From Pycnopodia helianthoides (lineage: Eukaryota; Echinodermata; Asteroidea; Forcipulatida; Asteriidae), in contig CM063258.1 in assembly GCA_032158295.1 (NCBI GenBank), forward strand, positions 13,615,703-13,679,702: a stretch of DNA of 64,000 bases, given 5' to 3'. A program made the translations under genes and the position numbers. Each line of letters opens with the position of its first letter. Within the stretch, counting starts at the first letter, position 1. Positions 12,290-24,700 of the stretch are shown here, piece by piece. The notes under the pieces were generated by a model. The model made no database searches and was not told the origin of the DNA. It worked only from the letters and a program-made list of their open reading frames with translations.

Positions 12290-13920
12290 AACACAGCTTA
12301 GGGAAAAGGCTTTAATTTGTTTGTTTGTTGTTGTTGTTGTTTTTTTTCAATGGGATAGAAACCACAGCTCGCTGGTGGGATACAATGTTGCTCCAAACAT
12401 CTTAAGTTCTGGTCCTTGCTCTATGCTCCAAAGTACTAATAAAATCAAGCCTCGTTTAAATGAATAAAGCAGTAGTTAATTTGTTGTTTCTGAAAACAAG
12501 AAAACAATCCAACACTTTCAACGTCGTGCATGTGTGGACATCTGAAGCTCAAGAAAACAATCAAAGTTTTTCCTATTTTCATTCAATTCTTTCACAGACA
12601 CCATGGAAGCAGGAATTCCATGGATATTCTAAAAGAAGCAGGAGGTGATAGAGCAATCGTTGTGCTATTGAATATCGGAGACAAACAGTCCGCAGAAAAT
12701 TGGTCACCAGCGAGTTGCCAGTCGGCCCGAACGTTGACAAACAACTTTGTTTGAGACTTCAATTCACAACGTTGATTGAGTGGGTTTATAAGCGGATTAG
12801 CTCCAGGGAACCTAAACATCGTTTTGTTCCCAGCAGACAGGCGACGAATAAAAGGGATATAATCTCGGAATCTCGTTGGTTTTATTTAACATGTTGAAAC
12901 GAAAACTAATTAAGTTTTTAAAATGTTCCATCAATGTTCATAACATTCCCAATTAGAAGTTCTGCAGCAGTATTTACGAATGCTGTATAATAAATAAAAC
13001 AAAACAAAAAACAAGACAAGCCGTAGGGCCTACCTGAAGTTTATCCGAGGTTTAAAAATTATAAGTGAACATTTAGAAGGAAAATGTGTGTTAAATATTT
13101 ATACAAAAGTTTCAGGCGTTTATAAATCCCGATGGAAAATCCAAAGGCCATTGTGCTTGTTCGAGAAAAATTCTCAAATAAAACAAACAGCACACGAACA
13201 AAAAATTAGAATCAACATAAACTCGATGAGGAAGGAACCGGCCCCTTTCAAATACACTTTGAAACCCGGTTGAGTTGTGGCGCAATCCGCGTCCAAATTC
13301 AAAACCGGTTGTCTGCAGTGCACAACTTTTTGTAAGTTTCTAAAAGTCCAATTAAATTAGAAGCATTTCAAAGCACATCTAGCTTGAGGTTTCTGTGAGC
13401 CATTTAATGGAATATCTCAGGATTTGTTTTCAGAAAGGAATAGCAAAAATGTGTAATTTACATCGTTTGTCATGAAGGTATTGGCGAAGCGTCACGTAGG
13501 TCGAGTTGTCTCATAGTACAGAAAGAACGAAGTCTAGCTATGGGATCAGTTCACGTACCTGATTTCAAGTTCAAGTGCCCGTTTCAATGATAGTTGACGT
13601 CTTTTTGTCCGTACAGGCAGCAATAAATTCGGTTGTCTATGAATTGGTGAATCCCAAAAGGCAAACTCGCAACAAATATTTGGTATATTAAGACCTGGAC
13701 TTTCAGGAATTTTGAAGACAGCACGTCCTTTGTTCCGTTAATTAAGCAGTGATTTCCAGCAAACGTGCATCGGGAACAAGACTACCAGGGAAGAGGCTGG
13801 TCCCGTCGCCTACACGGAGTCTTCCCATGGCGGTTAACAGGACTTCTAACAAATATGGTTTCACAGAATTAATGGTCACTTCCTAGCTCTGGTTAAAACC
13901 ACTAAATACTTACACAATAT
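12290..13920. other. intergenic, no gene supported
   Basis: Contains a short GTT run (12320-12345) and small ORFs at 12460-12900 and 13088-13273 with no known motif, no consistent splice structure and AT-rich codons. A non-coding transcript cannot be excluded. Confidence 0.45.
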
Positions 13921-13924
13921 CACA

Positions 13925-14340
13925 AACGCTGTTAAGCAGAAAATACCGCTCAGCAAATTTCTTTGCTAAGCAAAAAATGAGTTAAGAACCAGTTGCAACA
14001 TTGTTAAATCTAAGGCCTGCGCTAAACGTCGCACGTTTGTCGTGTCGAACTCAAACAGTTGTAAAATTAGGAATTAAATTCGACAAAAGAGCGACGTTTA
14101 GCGCAAGTCTTTTATTTAAGTTCGGCACTGCCGTGTAGCACGGCAAGCCGTGCTACACGGTAGCGGCACGACACGGTGACAAACGTCGCGCTCTTGCCGT
14201 GTCGAATCGAACTGAAAACATTTGAGTTCGGCTCGGCAAAAGTGCGACGTTTAGCGCAGGCCTAAGAAATTGTACATGGTAGCCTGTTTCAGCTAAGCAA
14301 TATTTTGATGTGCTAACAGGCTTTATGAAAAATGGCCCTG
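13925..14340. mobile_element. nested inverted-repeat elements
   Basis: Outer sequence resembles the GCTTAAGCAG/AAATTTC palindromic family (GCTAAGCAAAAA, GCTAAGCAATAT, GGCTTTATGAAAAATGG). Inside, 14010-14266 has perfect 20+ bp inverted ends beginning CTAAGGCCTGCGCTAAACGT. In its centre a hairpin (14122-14168, GCCGTGTAGCACGG) is a third level. Confidence 0.6.
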
Positions 14341-14344
14341 ATGT

Positions 14345-17300
14345 TCCGTGCTTAGCCTAAAAATTTAGGCAATCTGTCCCACTGATTATGGCGAAAAGAC
14401 CCTAGCAATTTTCCAGAGAAAAATGTCTGTCTGACTTGAACGCGGATGGTAATTGCAGTCGAAATTGCCAGATATAAAAGATATGAAAGTTGTTTTGACT
14501 AACTTTAAATCAAGTTTATGAAATTCAAAGATTGTTTTAATGGTTTAACTGTTGGCCCCTTTGTTTATTAAAAACTATATGTTAACGAAAACATGTTTTT
14601 CTCTCCCATCATTCATTCAACCTATGGTGTAGGCCTCATAAAGTTTACTTGGAAAAAAAACAAGGTCACTTTCTTCTTGAAATACTTTGCTTGGACCAAA
14701 TTAATATCCCAAGCAGGTTATTAAGTCATGTAAGACAATCGTCATGTGAAACACCATGGGATAGAAACATATTGGATCCCGGCATCAATCGTTCACTGCA
14801 CAAAACTAGCTTGCTTCATTTGCCAAGTTACTCAACTTCGATCCTTCACTATCATTGGGTCCATTATTCTCATCTGTACAGGGGGTCTTTCTAAACTATG
14901 TGATTTTCTTTTTTCCCTTCTTTTTTTGAAGGCAATGTTCCTTTACTCCATAGACTATCTGTCGCAAGAGAATTTGTATTCCTTTCTCTCCAGAGAGTGA
15001 GAAGCCCGTGCTCTAAAGAAACCCAGTTCTTTTTTTATGAGGCCACGTAAATGGCGTATCGATGGGTTGGAGAAGGATGTTTTTTTGACGCCGGCGAGGC
15101 AGTGAAATAAGCAAGGTGAATGGAGTCAGCAGAGCACAAAAAGGTTGTTTGGACGAATTAAGGGATAATCCCCATTGTGGTCACCGGACATCCCTTTGTG
15201 AACTAGCCAGCAACAGATCGATTTACTCACCATATAAGGAGAACCGCCGCTGGGTGTTTTACTGCACTTTGCCGGTCAACCGTTCTATTGGTAATGTAAG
15301 GAGGAAAAAAGTTCCTTTCATACAGGGAGGTAAGGTAGAATTTGTTAGCTAGTTGTTGGACTTAAGAATGCTGGGTCTTTTGATGAGATCGGGTCTTTTT
15401 TTTGCATCTTGATAAATAAGTCAGTGTGGCAAACAAGTCGAACGACCGGCACGCCCCGTTCGGGACACACTTTAGCGGCTCGATGTGGCAACTGCGGACT
15501 GGCGACGCTGCGCCACGGACCGGCACGCGACTCCAGTACGAGAAGGTACAGTGTTTGAGGCCAAGACGATTGGGTAAAAAACAAGATAACATCATTATGA
15601 AGGCATTATGAACATCATCAACCAATATTGAGGAAGGACGGCTGCATACAGCTCGAAGTAAAATGGAATTTCTGGTGAGATACTATTTAGGTAGTTTGTT
15701 TGGTTGTAAAAATTGGTTTTGATGTATTTCAAGTACTGCACATTTTAAATATTATATTGTGTCTATAAATAATTGTTCCAATAAAGACTACATTGCACAG
15801 TTGTTTTCGTTTGGTGGAAAAGTAAATAAAAGGCGGAGCTATGCACGGCAAGGCATAAAATGGCAATTTCTTGCTGAACTAATGGCGTTTTCTTTAAAAA
15901 AAAAAAAGTAAGCACATCAATGGCTTAACCGTTGTCTTTGACCGCTACTTTTGTGCACCTTTTTAAATCATTAGGTAAATAAGATTCTCTTGTTGGTCGT
16001 AGTGGGAAAAGTGGCAGTTGGTTTAGGCATACTTTGAACATAAAATCCAACCTTCCCGCGCATTATTACAAAATAGTATCTTGTTCACCAAATTAAAGAT
16101 ATGTTTTGGGTAGTAACGAGTGACAGCTTCTAACCCTTTATGTTGGCCAGTTACACCCCCACCTCGACTTATAGAGGGAGGGGCGTTGGGATTTGAGGGG
16201 GGGGGGCTGGAATTAGAGAGCTGTGGTCCTAGTTTTTTCCCATACAAGTAAAGCACACAAAAAAACAATTGGCTTTCACAAAACACCAGAGAAAATGTAA
16301 ATTGGCAAACTGCCGTGAGAACGCACCCCACATAAACTGCATTCGCAACGCCCCTTGGAAGGGCTGCAAAATGTTCTGACGACAAACGTTTCCAATTTTG
16401 ACTTCGGTGTTTTATCACTTGATAATGATGTTTGTTCTTGAGACCACAACCAAAGGCTACGACCCTCACTGACAATGGGTAGTATGCTAGTTTTCTCAAG
16501 TGTAGCCTTTCTCTCAAGGATTTTTTCCCTCGGTGAATCACTCTCACGTACCTAAGGAAATTCGTACCTTAAGCAATCCTAGGGCGGGGTTGGGGTGGTG
16601 GGCGTATGGAGGAACGACAGCCGAAACTTCTACACAATTCAATTTTACTTTAGAAATGTATTTACAGTTTCCAAAGCTGTTTGTAAAACAGTATTTCTTT
16701 AAAAGGGTATTTTGACCCTTTCCAGTGAACTTCATGTATTTTGATAAAAACGTAGAATATCTGCCCTCAACGGTTTGCCGATATTCGGAGGTAACTGCTG
16801 CCCCATACATCAGTAGACTCGCTCACCAGTCGACGCTCATCAATAGCGGTGTTCGCCCATGATTGTCCAAACGCAATTCTTGTTCCCCTTTTTACGAAAG
16901 TCAAGAACTGTGTATGGACATCAATGGCTGACATTAGCAATACAATGTCGTCATCGTGACGTCACATCATCAACGAGGCACGGGAAAAATGCAAGTCTTC
17001 AAACCAGTTCTAAAACTGCTTTCTCAGACAAACAAGTCTGGGGAAAATTAGGCAAGGAATCTTGTTAGACATTGAAAAGTTTATTTAATTGACAAAGAGT
17101 AAAATCTAGAGTTTAAGTCTAGACAACTATTTGTATTTTAAGTATAAAATAATTACCATCAGTTCATTTGCCTCAATTCTAAATAGTCAAAATCTCGATG
17201 AACATTGTTTTGTTTATTTCCCTAAATCATTTCACGACAGTTGACAATTTCATTGACAGTCTTTGAAATAAATTAACTACCAACAAAAATAACCCATTAT

Positions 17301-17460
17301 TTCAACATTTATACAAATTGCAAACGTAAACATCCTTTCAGAAAAAAAACTTCCATAAATAATAATGAAATGTATTTTACTCTGGTGCAACCCAACATTC
17401 TCTCCAATCCAGTCCCTTGCTTCAGTCCTGCATAGCCAAGCCAGCCATGCTTTAGAAGTT
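14345..17460. other. intergenic, no gene supported
   Basis: Small ORFs (for example 14649-14894, 15116-15352, 16023-16547) lack family motifs and have biased composition such as proline or glycine runs from a G-tract at 16190-16210. No feature I can support. Confidence 0.45.
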
Positions 17461-17489
17461 GGTGGTGGAGCAGTCCAAGCAGTGTGATC

Positions 17490-17775
17490 CAGCACACCGG
17501 ACTCAAGCTCTGGTGTTTCCGATCAGCAGAGTGTGGGTTCGAGTCCTGGTCTTTACACTCAAGCACGCCATTTAACCATTACTGCTTTGTCCTTTCGGAT
17601 GGGGCGTAAAGCTTGCAGGTCCTGTGTGTTGTGCAATGCACGTAAAAGAGCCCAGTACACTTATTGTTAAGAGAAGAGGTTCGCCCTGGTGTTTCTGGTA
17701 ATGGTTGGCTGCAGTAAGCTTTCACCTCGGCACCTTGTAAACCATTACACGGTACTACATGTAGAGATATACATA
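17490..17775 (+). repeat. tRNA-Leu-derived SINE copy, 5'-truncated
   Basis: ACCGGACTCAAGCTCTGG (anticodon arm, loop CTCAAGC), the long variable arm GATCAGCAGAGTG, B box GGGTTCGAGTCC, then the standard body. The A-box part is replaced by other sequence. Confidence 0.75.
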
Positions 17776-18054
17776 CAATGGGTCTCATGATTCCAAACAA
17801 TTATATGAGGTGTATGACTTAGATACTTGGTTCAAAAATATCTTCAAAATGCATACAATTATTTTTATGAATTGCCTAAGAGATGTTCAGGACCTGAATT
17901 CAAAATAATAAATAATTAGAAACATTAAAAAAAAATAACTCCATAATATTATTGTCTTATATAATATTAATCTTGGCACACAACGACCCGTTACAACTAA
18001 CGTAAAACTACATGTGAAAAATTCAGCAAAGAAAAAAAATATAAACATTTATCA

Positions 18055-18325
18055 AGTAATAAACCACAAGGGAAACTGACTGGGTAAATTTTAAAATATT
18101 TTGGGGTTGGACAAAGAAAGATTTACTAGAGCAGGATTTGAACCAACGACTTCCAGATTAACGTGTGGCAAACTGAGCTTTCAGGCCTTATGTTGGCAGT
18201 CTCACTATTTTGTCAATATCTTTGTTTGGTGGTGCCGGTCAGAAAAAATACAACCATTAACTGCCAGAGGTCGTTGGTTCAAATCCCACTCTGGTAAATA
18301 TTTCTTTGTTCAACCCTAAATTAGA
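18055..18325. mobile_element. inverted-repeat element carrying tRNA-like sequence
   Basis: Starts AACCACAAGGGAAACTGACT. Contains GAGCAGGATTTGAACCAACG (inverse B box) and a second, opposite copy CGTTGGTTCAAATCCCACTC near 18270. Worn copy of the family best seen at 39784-40144. Confidence 0.6.
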
Positions 18326-18663
18326 TAAACATTTAAGTAAAACCAGGAGTGCATTCCACCTGTGCGAAAGTATTGCAAACGCTTTACCCCAGTTTGGGCT
18401 CACATGACCAATGTATGGCACCCCGCAGTTATAACCATGCTTTTTAATTTCATAGCTCCTATATTTTATTCCTATACAAAAAGTAGCTTCACCCCCAACT
18501 GTAGCCCAATAGGCCATAGGCACAAGTGCCATCTTCAAAGTATACTGAGAAACCGAGTACAGTGTACAGTTCAAAAATAAATCAAGCTGCCAATGTGGAC
18601 GCCATGCTGTAGTTTACATGTAACTATGCCAGGCTTTTATGGTTGTGTACCGTATTACTTTAA

Positions 18664-19034
18664 AGGCACTGGACACTATTGGTAATTACTCAAAATAATT
18701 GTTAGCATAAAAACTTACTTGGTAACGAGCAATGGAGAGCTGTTGATAGTATAAAACATTGTGAGAAACGGCTCCCTCTGAAGTAACGTAGTTTTTGAGA
18801 AAGAAGTCATTTCTCAGTAAAATATTTTTGAATTGATTTTGTTGAGGTCTCGAAATCAAGCGTCTGAAAGTACACAACTTCGTGTAACAAGGGTGTTTTT
18901 TCTTCCATTATTATCTCGCAACTTCGACGACCAATTGAGTTCAAATTTTCACAGGTTGGTTATTTTGTGCATATGTTGAGATACACCAAGTGAGAAGACT
19001 GGTCTTTGACAATTACCAAAGGTGTCCAGTGTCT
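18664..19034. mobile_element. TTAA-flanked element, family A
   Basis: AGGCACTGGACACTATTGGT start and ACCAAAGGTGTCCAGTGTCT end, TTAA at 18660-18663 and 19035-19038. Full-length, non-coding. Confidence 0.8.
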
Positions 19035-19720
19035 TTAAAACCAGCGCACCAAGACGGTTGCCGGTGTTGCTTGGAATCGACCCAGAATCCTTTGCGTGCC
19101 GATCATGCACATTGGGACATGCATCTATGGTGCTATACCCACCACTGAAAAGTACGCTGTAAATTTGTTTTTGTGACAACAAAATGAGATCATCTGCTTA
19201 TTTTTTCCTCCATCTTGAACATGTACTGTCAGTGACTCTTGGCAACATTTTCCAGTGAGTTGACCAACCATTTGAAACCATTCGACTGCCAAGGTTGTGT
19301 ACGGTGGCACAACTGTGCACAGAACTAACTGTGTACTGTGTACATGCATTCCCTCATGGTATCACATTGCAGGCTGGCATAGTTTATCTGTCATTCAAAA
19401 CCACTTGAATGGTCGGACAGCAAGAGGGTTAAAGTACCCGTGAACTCCTCAGAACTCCTCAAATACGTTCTGTTGCTAACTTTCGCCACCAACAGCTCCA
19501 AAAACTTGTTCCTTCAGAGATTGTTTGCAAACATTCACGCAAGCAGAACACACCCCTAGTTATTGCCAAAACATACTAAGTAAATAAATATCTCCTTTTT
19601 TTTTACAGTAGAATCTTTAGTTGGTTTTATTTGTACGCAATGTGTGAAACTGGCATTTGCCGTACAACTTTACTTTGTATATATTATGCTATGTGATAAA
19701 TTGTAAAAAGGGAAAAATAA

Positions 19721-19846
19721 AGGCCGTATCCGAATTGGTGATTACGGCTATGACTGTTGCTAAGGGTGTGTAGTCAAGAAGTCCTATACATCAAGGCATA
19801 ATGACGCGGCGATCTAGCCGTAGCCATAGCTGCCAATTCGGCCAAT
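19721..19846. repeat. imperfect inverted repeat
   Basis: GGCCGTATCCGAATTGGTGA is answered by AGCTGCCAATTCGGCC 100 bp on, with further pairing around ACGGCTATGACT/AGCCGTAGCCATAGC. Probably a short inverted-repeat element. Confidence 0.45.
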
Positions 19847-20964
19847 CAGTGGATTGATTATGGGTTAGCCATCTTGTTTTATCTTCCATTTAAAGCATTG
19901 GCCCTTTTCGAAGCTCTGGCTCGGGCTTCAGGCTTCGTTGGTAGTTTTGAATACGTACTCTTACCATACAGGGATTCAAAAAGGTGGACAGTGCCTAAGC
20001 TAGAGCCATAGCCGAAGCTGTTGTTTAAAAAATAGCCAATGTTACCAAATCAAGGCTTGTTTGCCAAAAATTAGTCTGACCCCTTCTGGTTTAGTATGAG
20101 ATTTTAGTATTCATCATTGCCATTACCACATAGGGAACCAGACAATAGTGGTAAAGGTCAGGGACCAATTTCATGGCTCTGCTTACCAAGGTTTTAGCCA
20201 GGATTTGGTAAAAGGGTGTCCAAATTTGCTGGCAATTAAAAACCTTATTCTGCTAAGCATAATTTTGTTTTGCTTAGCTAGTTTTTGTGCTTAAGCAGCT
20301 TTATGAAATTGAACCCCGGTCAAGCACCAAATTTTTGCGCTAGCTGTGTAGGCGAAGAATGCCTAGTAACACGCATGCGCACAAGCAGAAATTCCCTGCT
20401 AACCTGTGAAATACACTTGAGGTAAGGGATTCCCTGCTTCCATAAGCGCCGATTCTTTGTTTACGGTAAACAGGGCCATGACATTGGGCCCTGACAAGAT
20501 TTTCAATGAGTTGCTTTAAAATCATTTCATCATAAACATTCAATTCAAATATACAAGGAATGTGTTGGTAGGGCTAAATATAACTTTGTATAAATAAGTT
20601 AGATATTTTGGTTGTTTTTTTTTGCAAACGATCTTTCAATGTACAACTCTTTTACAATCTTACAATAAAAAAGGACTGATTGGGCGTGGTCATAAAATGA
20701 ACTAGGGAGTGGCATTCTTTGAAGGATGATTGGTGTACGTGAGGCTCCCACTTTTAATGTACAGTTCGGTTCCCTCAATAGACTGAAGTTCTAGAACCAG
20801 TTTCACAGAACTGCTTGGAGTTGTTTGGCCCGATTTGAAAAAATGGGGGAAAATAAGTTCTTGAAATAAATTTTGACAGATGATACTGTTTCAAAGAATG
20901 CACAAAATACATGTGACATGCAAAATCGTTTGTACACGGCATAGTACATCTGTTATCCAACTTC

Positions 20965-21520
20965 AAGTTGGATGATATTGAATGGTCAGATAGTAGGAGG
21001 GTTGACTATGGAGAGGTATTCATAACATGATATCATATTGCACTTGCAGACTAGCATAGTGCATCAATCATTCATCAGGCCTGTATGCTTCGTTCTAGAA
21101 AGGGAAAGGGCACCAAGGCATTCTCTCCTCGGTAAAGGGCACCCTATGAGGAAATTGTAAATTTCTATTGGAGCATTTCAAGGGCACCAAGGCAATGACC
21201 AGGGGGCATCGAGGCAATTGCCTCCGTTGCCTTCGTTAAGTATCAGGCCTGATTCATTCAAAACCACAGTGGATGATATTGAATGGTCAGACGGTAAGAG
21301 GGTTGACTGTGTGCTGATGTGTTCACCACATGGTATCATATTGCGGGCTGGCACAGTGCATCTATCACTCAAACCCAAAATGATATTAAGTGGTCAGATA
21401 GTAGGAGGGTTGACTGTGTGCTGATGTGTTCACCACATGGTATCATATTGCGGGCTGGCACAGTGCATCTACCACTCAAACCCCAAAATGATATTAAGTG
21501 GTCAGATAGTAGGAGGGTTA
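20965..21520 (+). repeat. tandem ~108-bp repeats
   Basis: GATATTGAATGGTCAGA or GATATTAAGTGGTCAGA recurs near 20975, 21274, 21382 and 21489, with TGGTATCATATTGCGGGCTG between. About 2.5 close units plus a diverged one. Lies downstream of the USP20/33 stop, possibly in its 3' UTR. Confidence 0.7.
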
Positions 21521-21733
21521 AGCAGCTCTATAAAATGTTACACTAGTCATCACATCTGGCTAGCAGGCATGGTCATTTTCATCTACAGTGTGTGGTGGTA
21601 GTTAAAAGTTAGGATGCCCTTGAGCACACACACAATATTTTGTTACGATATAAAAACTTGCTTGTTTCCATTTGGGTGGAGTACTGGGCGTCGCCACAAT
21701 CACTCTTAGGCGTGGCAGTCCGGTCACAACTCC

Positions 21734-24700
21734 TTACAATCTCGAATTTGTATCTTCCCTCTGGCCCGTGTTCTCGTCATCAGACGCAGCAGACTGGGCG
21801 TGGTCCATTAGGGTGGGACGGTTGGGATGGAGAATGACCTCGGGCCCTCCGTCGTAGATGGAGTGAAGATAGGACCACATCTCCTTGGAAATCTGGCCAC
21901 AGTCTGCTCCTGTACAAAAAAAAATACATATATGCAAATACTGAAGTTTTCCTTGTCGGGTACCCCGTCTCCCTGTAGAGACCATGTCATTTGTACACAA
22001 AACTGTATACCATGCCTGATATGGGGCAGAGGGTCCCCCCAATGTTCCCATACTATAACACACTATTTTCCTCTTGTATAGACCCCCCCCCCAAAAAAAA
22101 AAAAAAAATCCTCATAAGAATTCCTGAGATTCCAAGCACATGAAGACACAATGGGGGGGGGGGGGGTACCCTCTGCCCCTTATCGAGCACCAATTGCAAA
22201 ACTGCAACAGCCTATTCCTCTGGTGACATCATGTTTGCAACAAGTGAATGCTGTTGAAGGGTTTGCAGTAAGATCATTTTGTTGTGTCACTGTAGCCTGA
22301 TTTTACAATCAGGGCCCAATTTCATAGAGCTGCTTAAGCTTAAGCAGCTAAGCACAACAAACTTATGCTTACCAGAATAAGGTTACCAGCCAGACTACCA
22401 TGTCACATGTACAATTTTTCACTGGTATCCTGCCTATTTCTGCTAAGCAGGAAATGGTTAAGCAATATTTTCTGCTTAAGCAGCTCTATGAAATTGGGCC
22501 CAGGGTGGATTTTTTTAAAACATGATAGAGACTCCATTAGCAAAGCGGTGTATCTTCAGATTAAGCCATTTGATAAGCCATTTGTGAGTTAGATTTGCAT
22601 AATGTCTAGTACAATGACTTGCTTAGTCACAAGTTACCGCTTAAAGGTATTATACAGGATTGGTAGAGCTGACAAAACAGTCGCAAACAAAGTTCATGTT
22701 TTGTGTGATTAACCATATACGTGAAATAACAAACCTGTGAAAATTCGAGCTCAATTGGTCATCAAGGTCACGAGAAAATAGTGAAAAGAGACCTTATGTG
22801 TTTTCTGTTTTTCAAACATCAAGTTTATTATCGCGCGCAATAAAAACTGTTGTTTTATTCATTTCTCAGAAACGATAGCATTTTAGGCAGAAATATTTTA
22901 AGGAACCCTTTCTACCATGACTTACTTTAAATCATGTAAGTTATGTGTGAATCTGTGAACATTGTGTTTTTCGATCTTACCAATAGTGTACAGGGCCTTT
23001 AAATCTGAATTCAAGTTAAACACGTCGTGGCCAGGCGTGTCGCCGCCGAGCGGATAAGAACACCAGATTCAAGCTCTGGTGTTTCTGATCAGCAGAGTGT
23101 GGGTTCGAGTCCTGGTTGTGGCACTTGTATCCAAGTTACTTTACAATAATTGCTTCATCCTTTGGATGGGACATAGAGCCGTAGGTCCCGTGCTGTGTAA
23201 TGCACGTAAAAGAACCCAGTGCACTTATCGCAAAGAGAAGGGGTTCGCCCGGTGTTCCTGGTTTGATTGGCAGCATATTGCGCCACAGCACCTTGTAAAC
23301 CATTACATTGTGCTATGTAAAGGAATAGGTCTCATACTTCAAAATGTAGAAAAAATAACCATTTTGCTGATCTTTCTGAGGGCCAAAAATCGGAAATCAA
23401 GTAAAAAGATCATCATGCCTGTATCACACCTGTATAACACTACGGCCAAGTTCACACACGGACCATTTGCTGACAAGAGGCCGAACTTGCCTGGTACCCA
23501 CCACACGATTTTGAGCATGAGTACCAGTTAAAAATCGGTCGCCGTCGACAAATGGTCCATGTGCGAACTAAGGCCTAAGCAAAGCCTCAAATCCTGTAGA
23601 GTGGATCTGCTTGAGAGTGAAGCTGCAACTTACTCTGTCTGACCACAGCGTAGCCTCCTTTCATGATTGCTATGGGTCGATTGTCGATGGGTCCTGGTGG
23701 ATCTGCGGCGAGAATTTCAACAAATAAATCAGTTGAGTAAGATTGTTTTTAAATGTTATTAATAAATACCTCGGAAAGTTTAAAGCACTCTGATTGGTCT
23801 TAAACTGTTCATGTAGGGGGTGGGGGGTGTTTAACATTTAAAATAAATAGCGGCCCTTTGAGCTAGCGAATAAATGGCCCCAAACAAGCATACTGTTGTG
23901 AAGCCAAGGACTTTTAAGAAAAGAGAACTTAATCACTATACTAGCCAAGAACCCCATGGAGAGAAGACTGAAGGTAGTCTCAGTTTTAGGTGTGGGAGCA
24001 AAACCCCAGAGTATTAATCCCCCACAAGCAGGTAGGGACTGAAAACCCGATCCAGATAGTGCCCCCAGCAGGATTTGAACCAGGGTCCTAGAGGTGGAGG
24101 GCAAGAACACATACCGGTTCGCCAACCCGACCGCCCAATGATACCAAGCCGAGGCTGGTAGGACAGAATAGTCAGATGCCCATGAAGTATAATGATAACT
24201 TGCATGTGTTATTATATTCCCCAAACAAGGAGCAAGACTATATATATTGATGACTACCTTTTTGTTTGGCTTTGACGAATGCCTCCCACAGCTTGAACCA
24301 TGCCAGACTGATGCAATAGATGATGGAGTCAGGCGAGTCATCTCTTGAGAATGCTTCATTCAGCTGTCAAGATGGCAGAGAAAAAGGAAACCATACATCA
24401 GTATAAGATTGGTAGTAGGGGGAAGGGGCATATTGGTACATCTAGAAAGGTTTAATATGGGATTTGAGGCATGATGAGGTATCAATGTATATTCAGTTTG
24501 CGGTAACACCTTGTGTATATATTACTATGCCCTGTAGATATTGTTCTTTGAGAACTTGTCTTGCTATTTATTCTACTGCCGGGAAGTAGATTTCGGAATT
24601 CGGGAGACTAATTACTTCTGGTTATTAACTACTACCTGGGCGGACGGTAGGAAATCGGCCGGGACTACTACTTTCGCTTTTGGTGGATCAAGGGGACTTC

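Noticed and set aside
12460..12897. Possible small gene with splice-like TTTCACAG
   Set aside because: No conserved protein, no consistent frame across exons; could be non-coding RNA but nothing supports it.
16023..16547. 174-residue minus-strand ORF
   Set aside because: Composition is patchy with proline and glycine runs from a homopolymer; no motif, no splice context.
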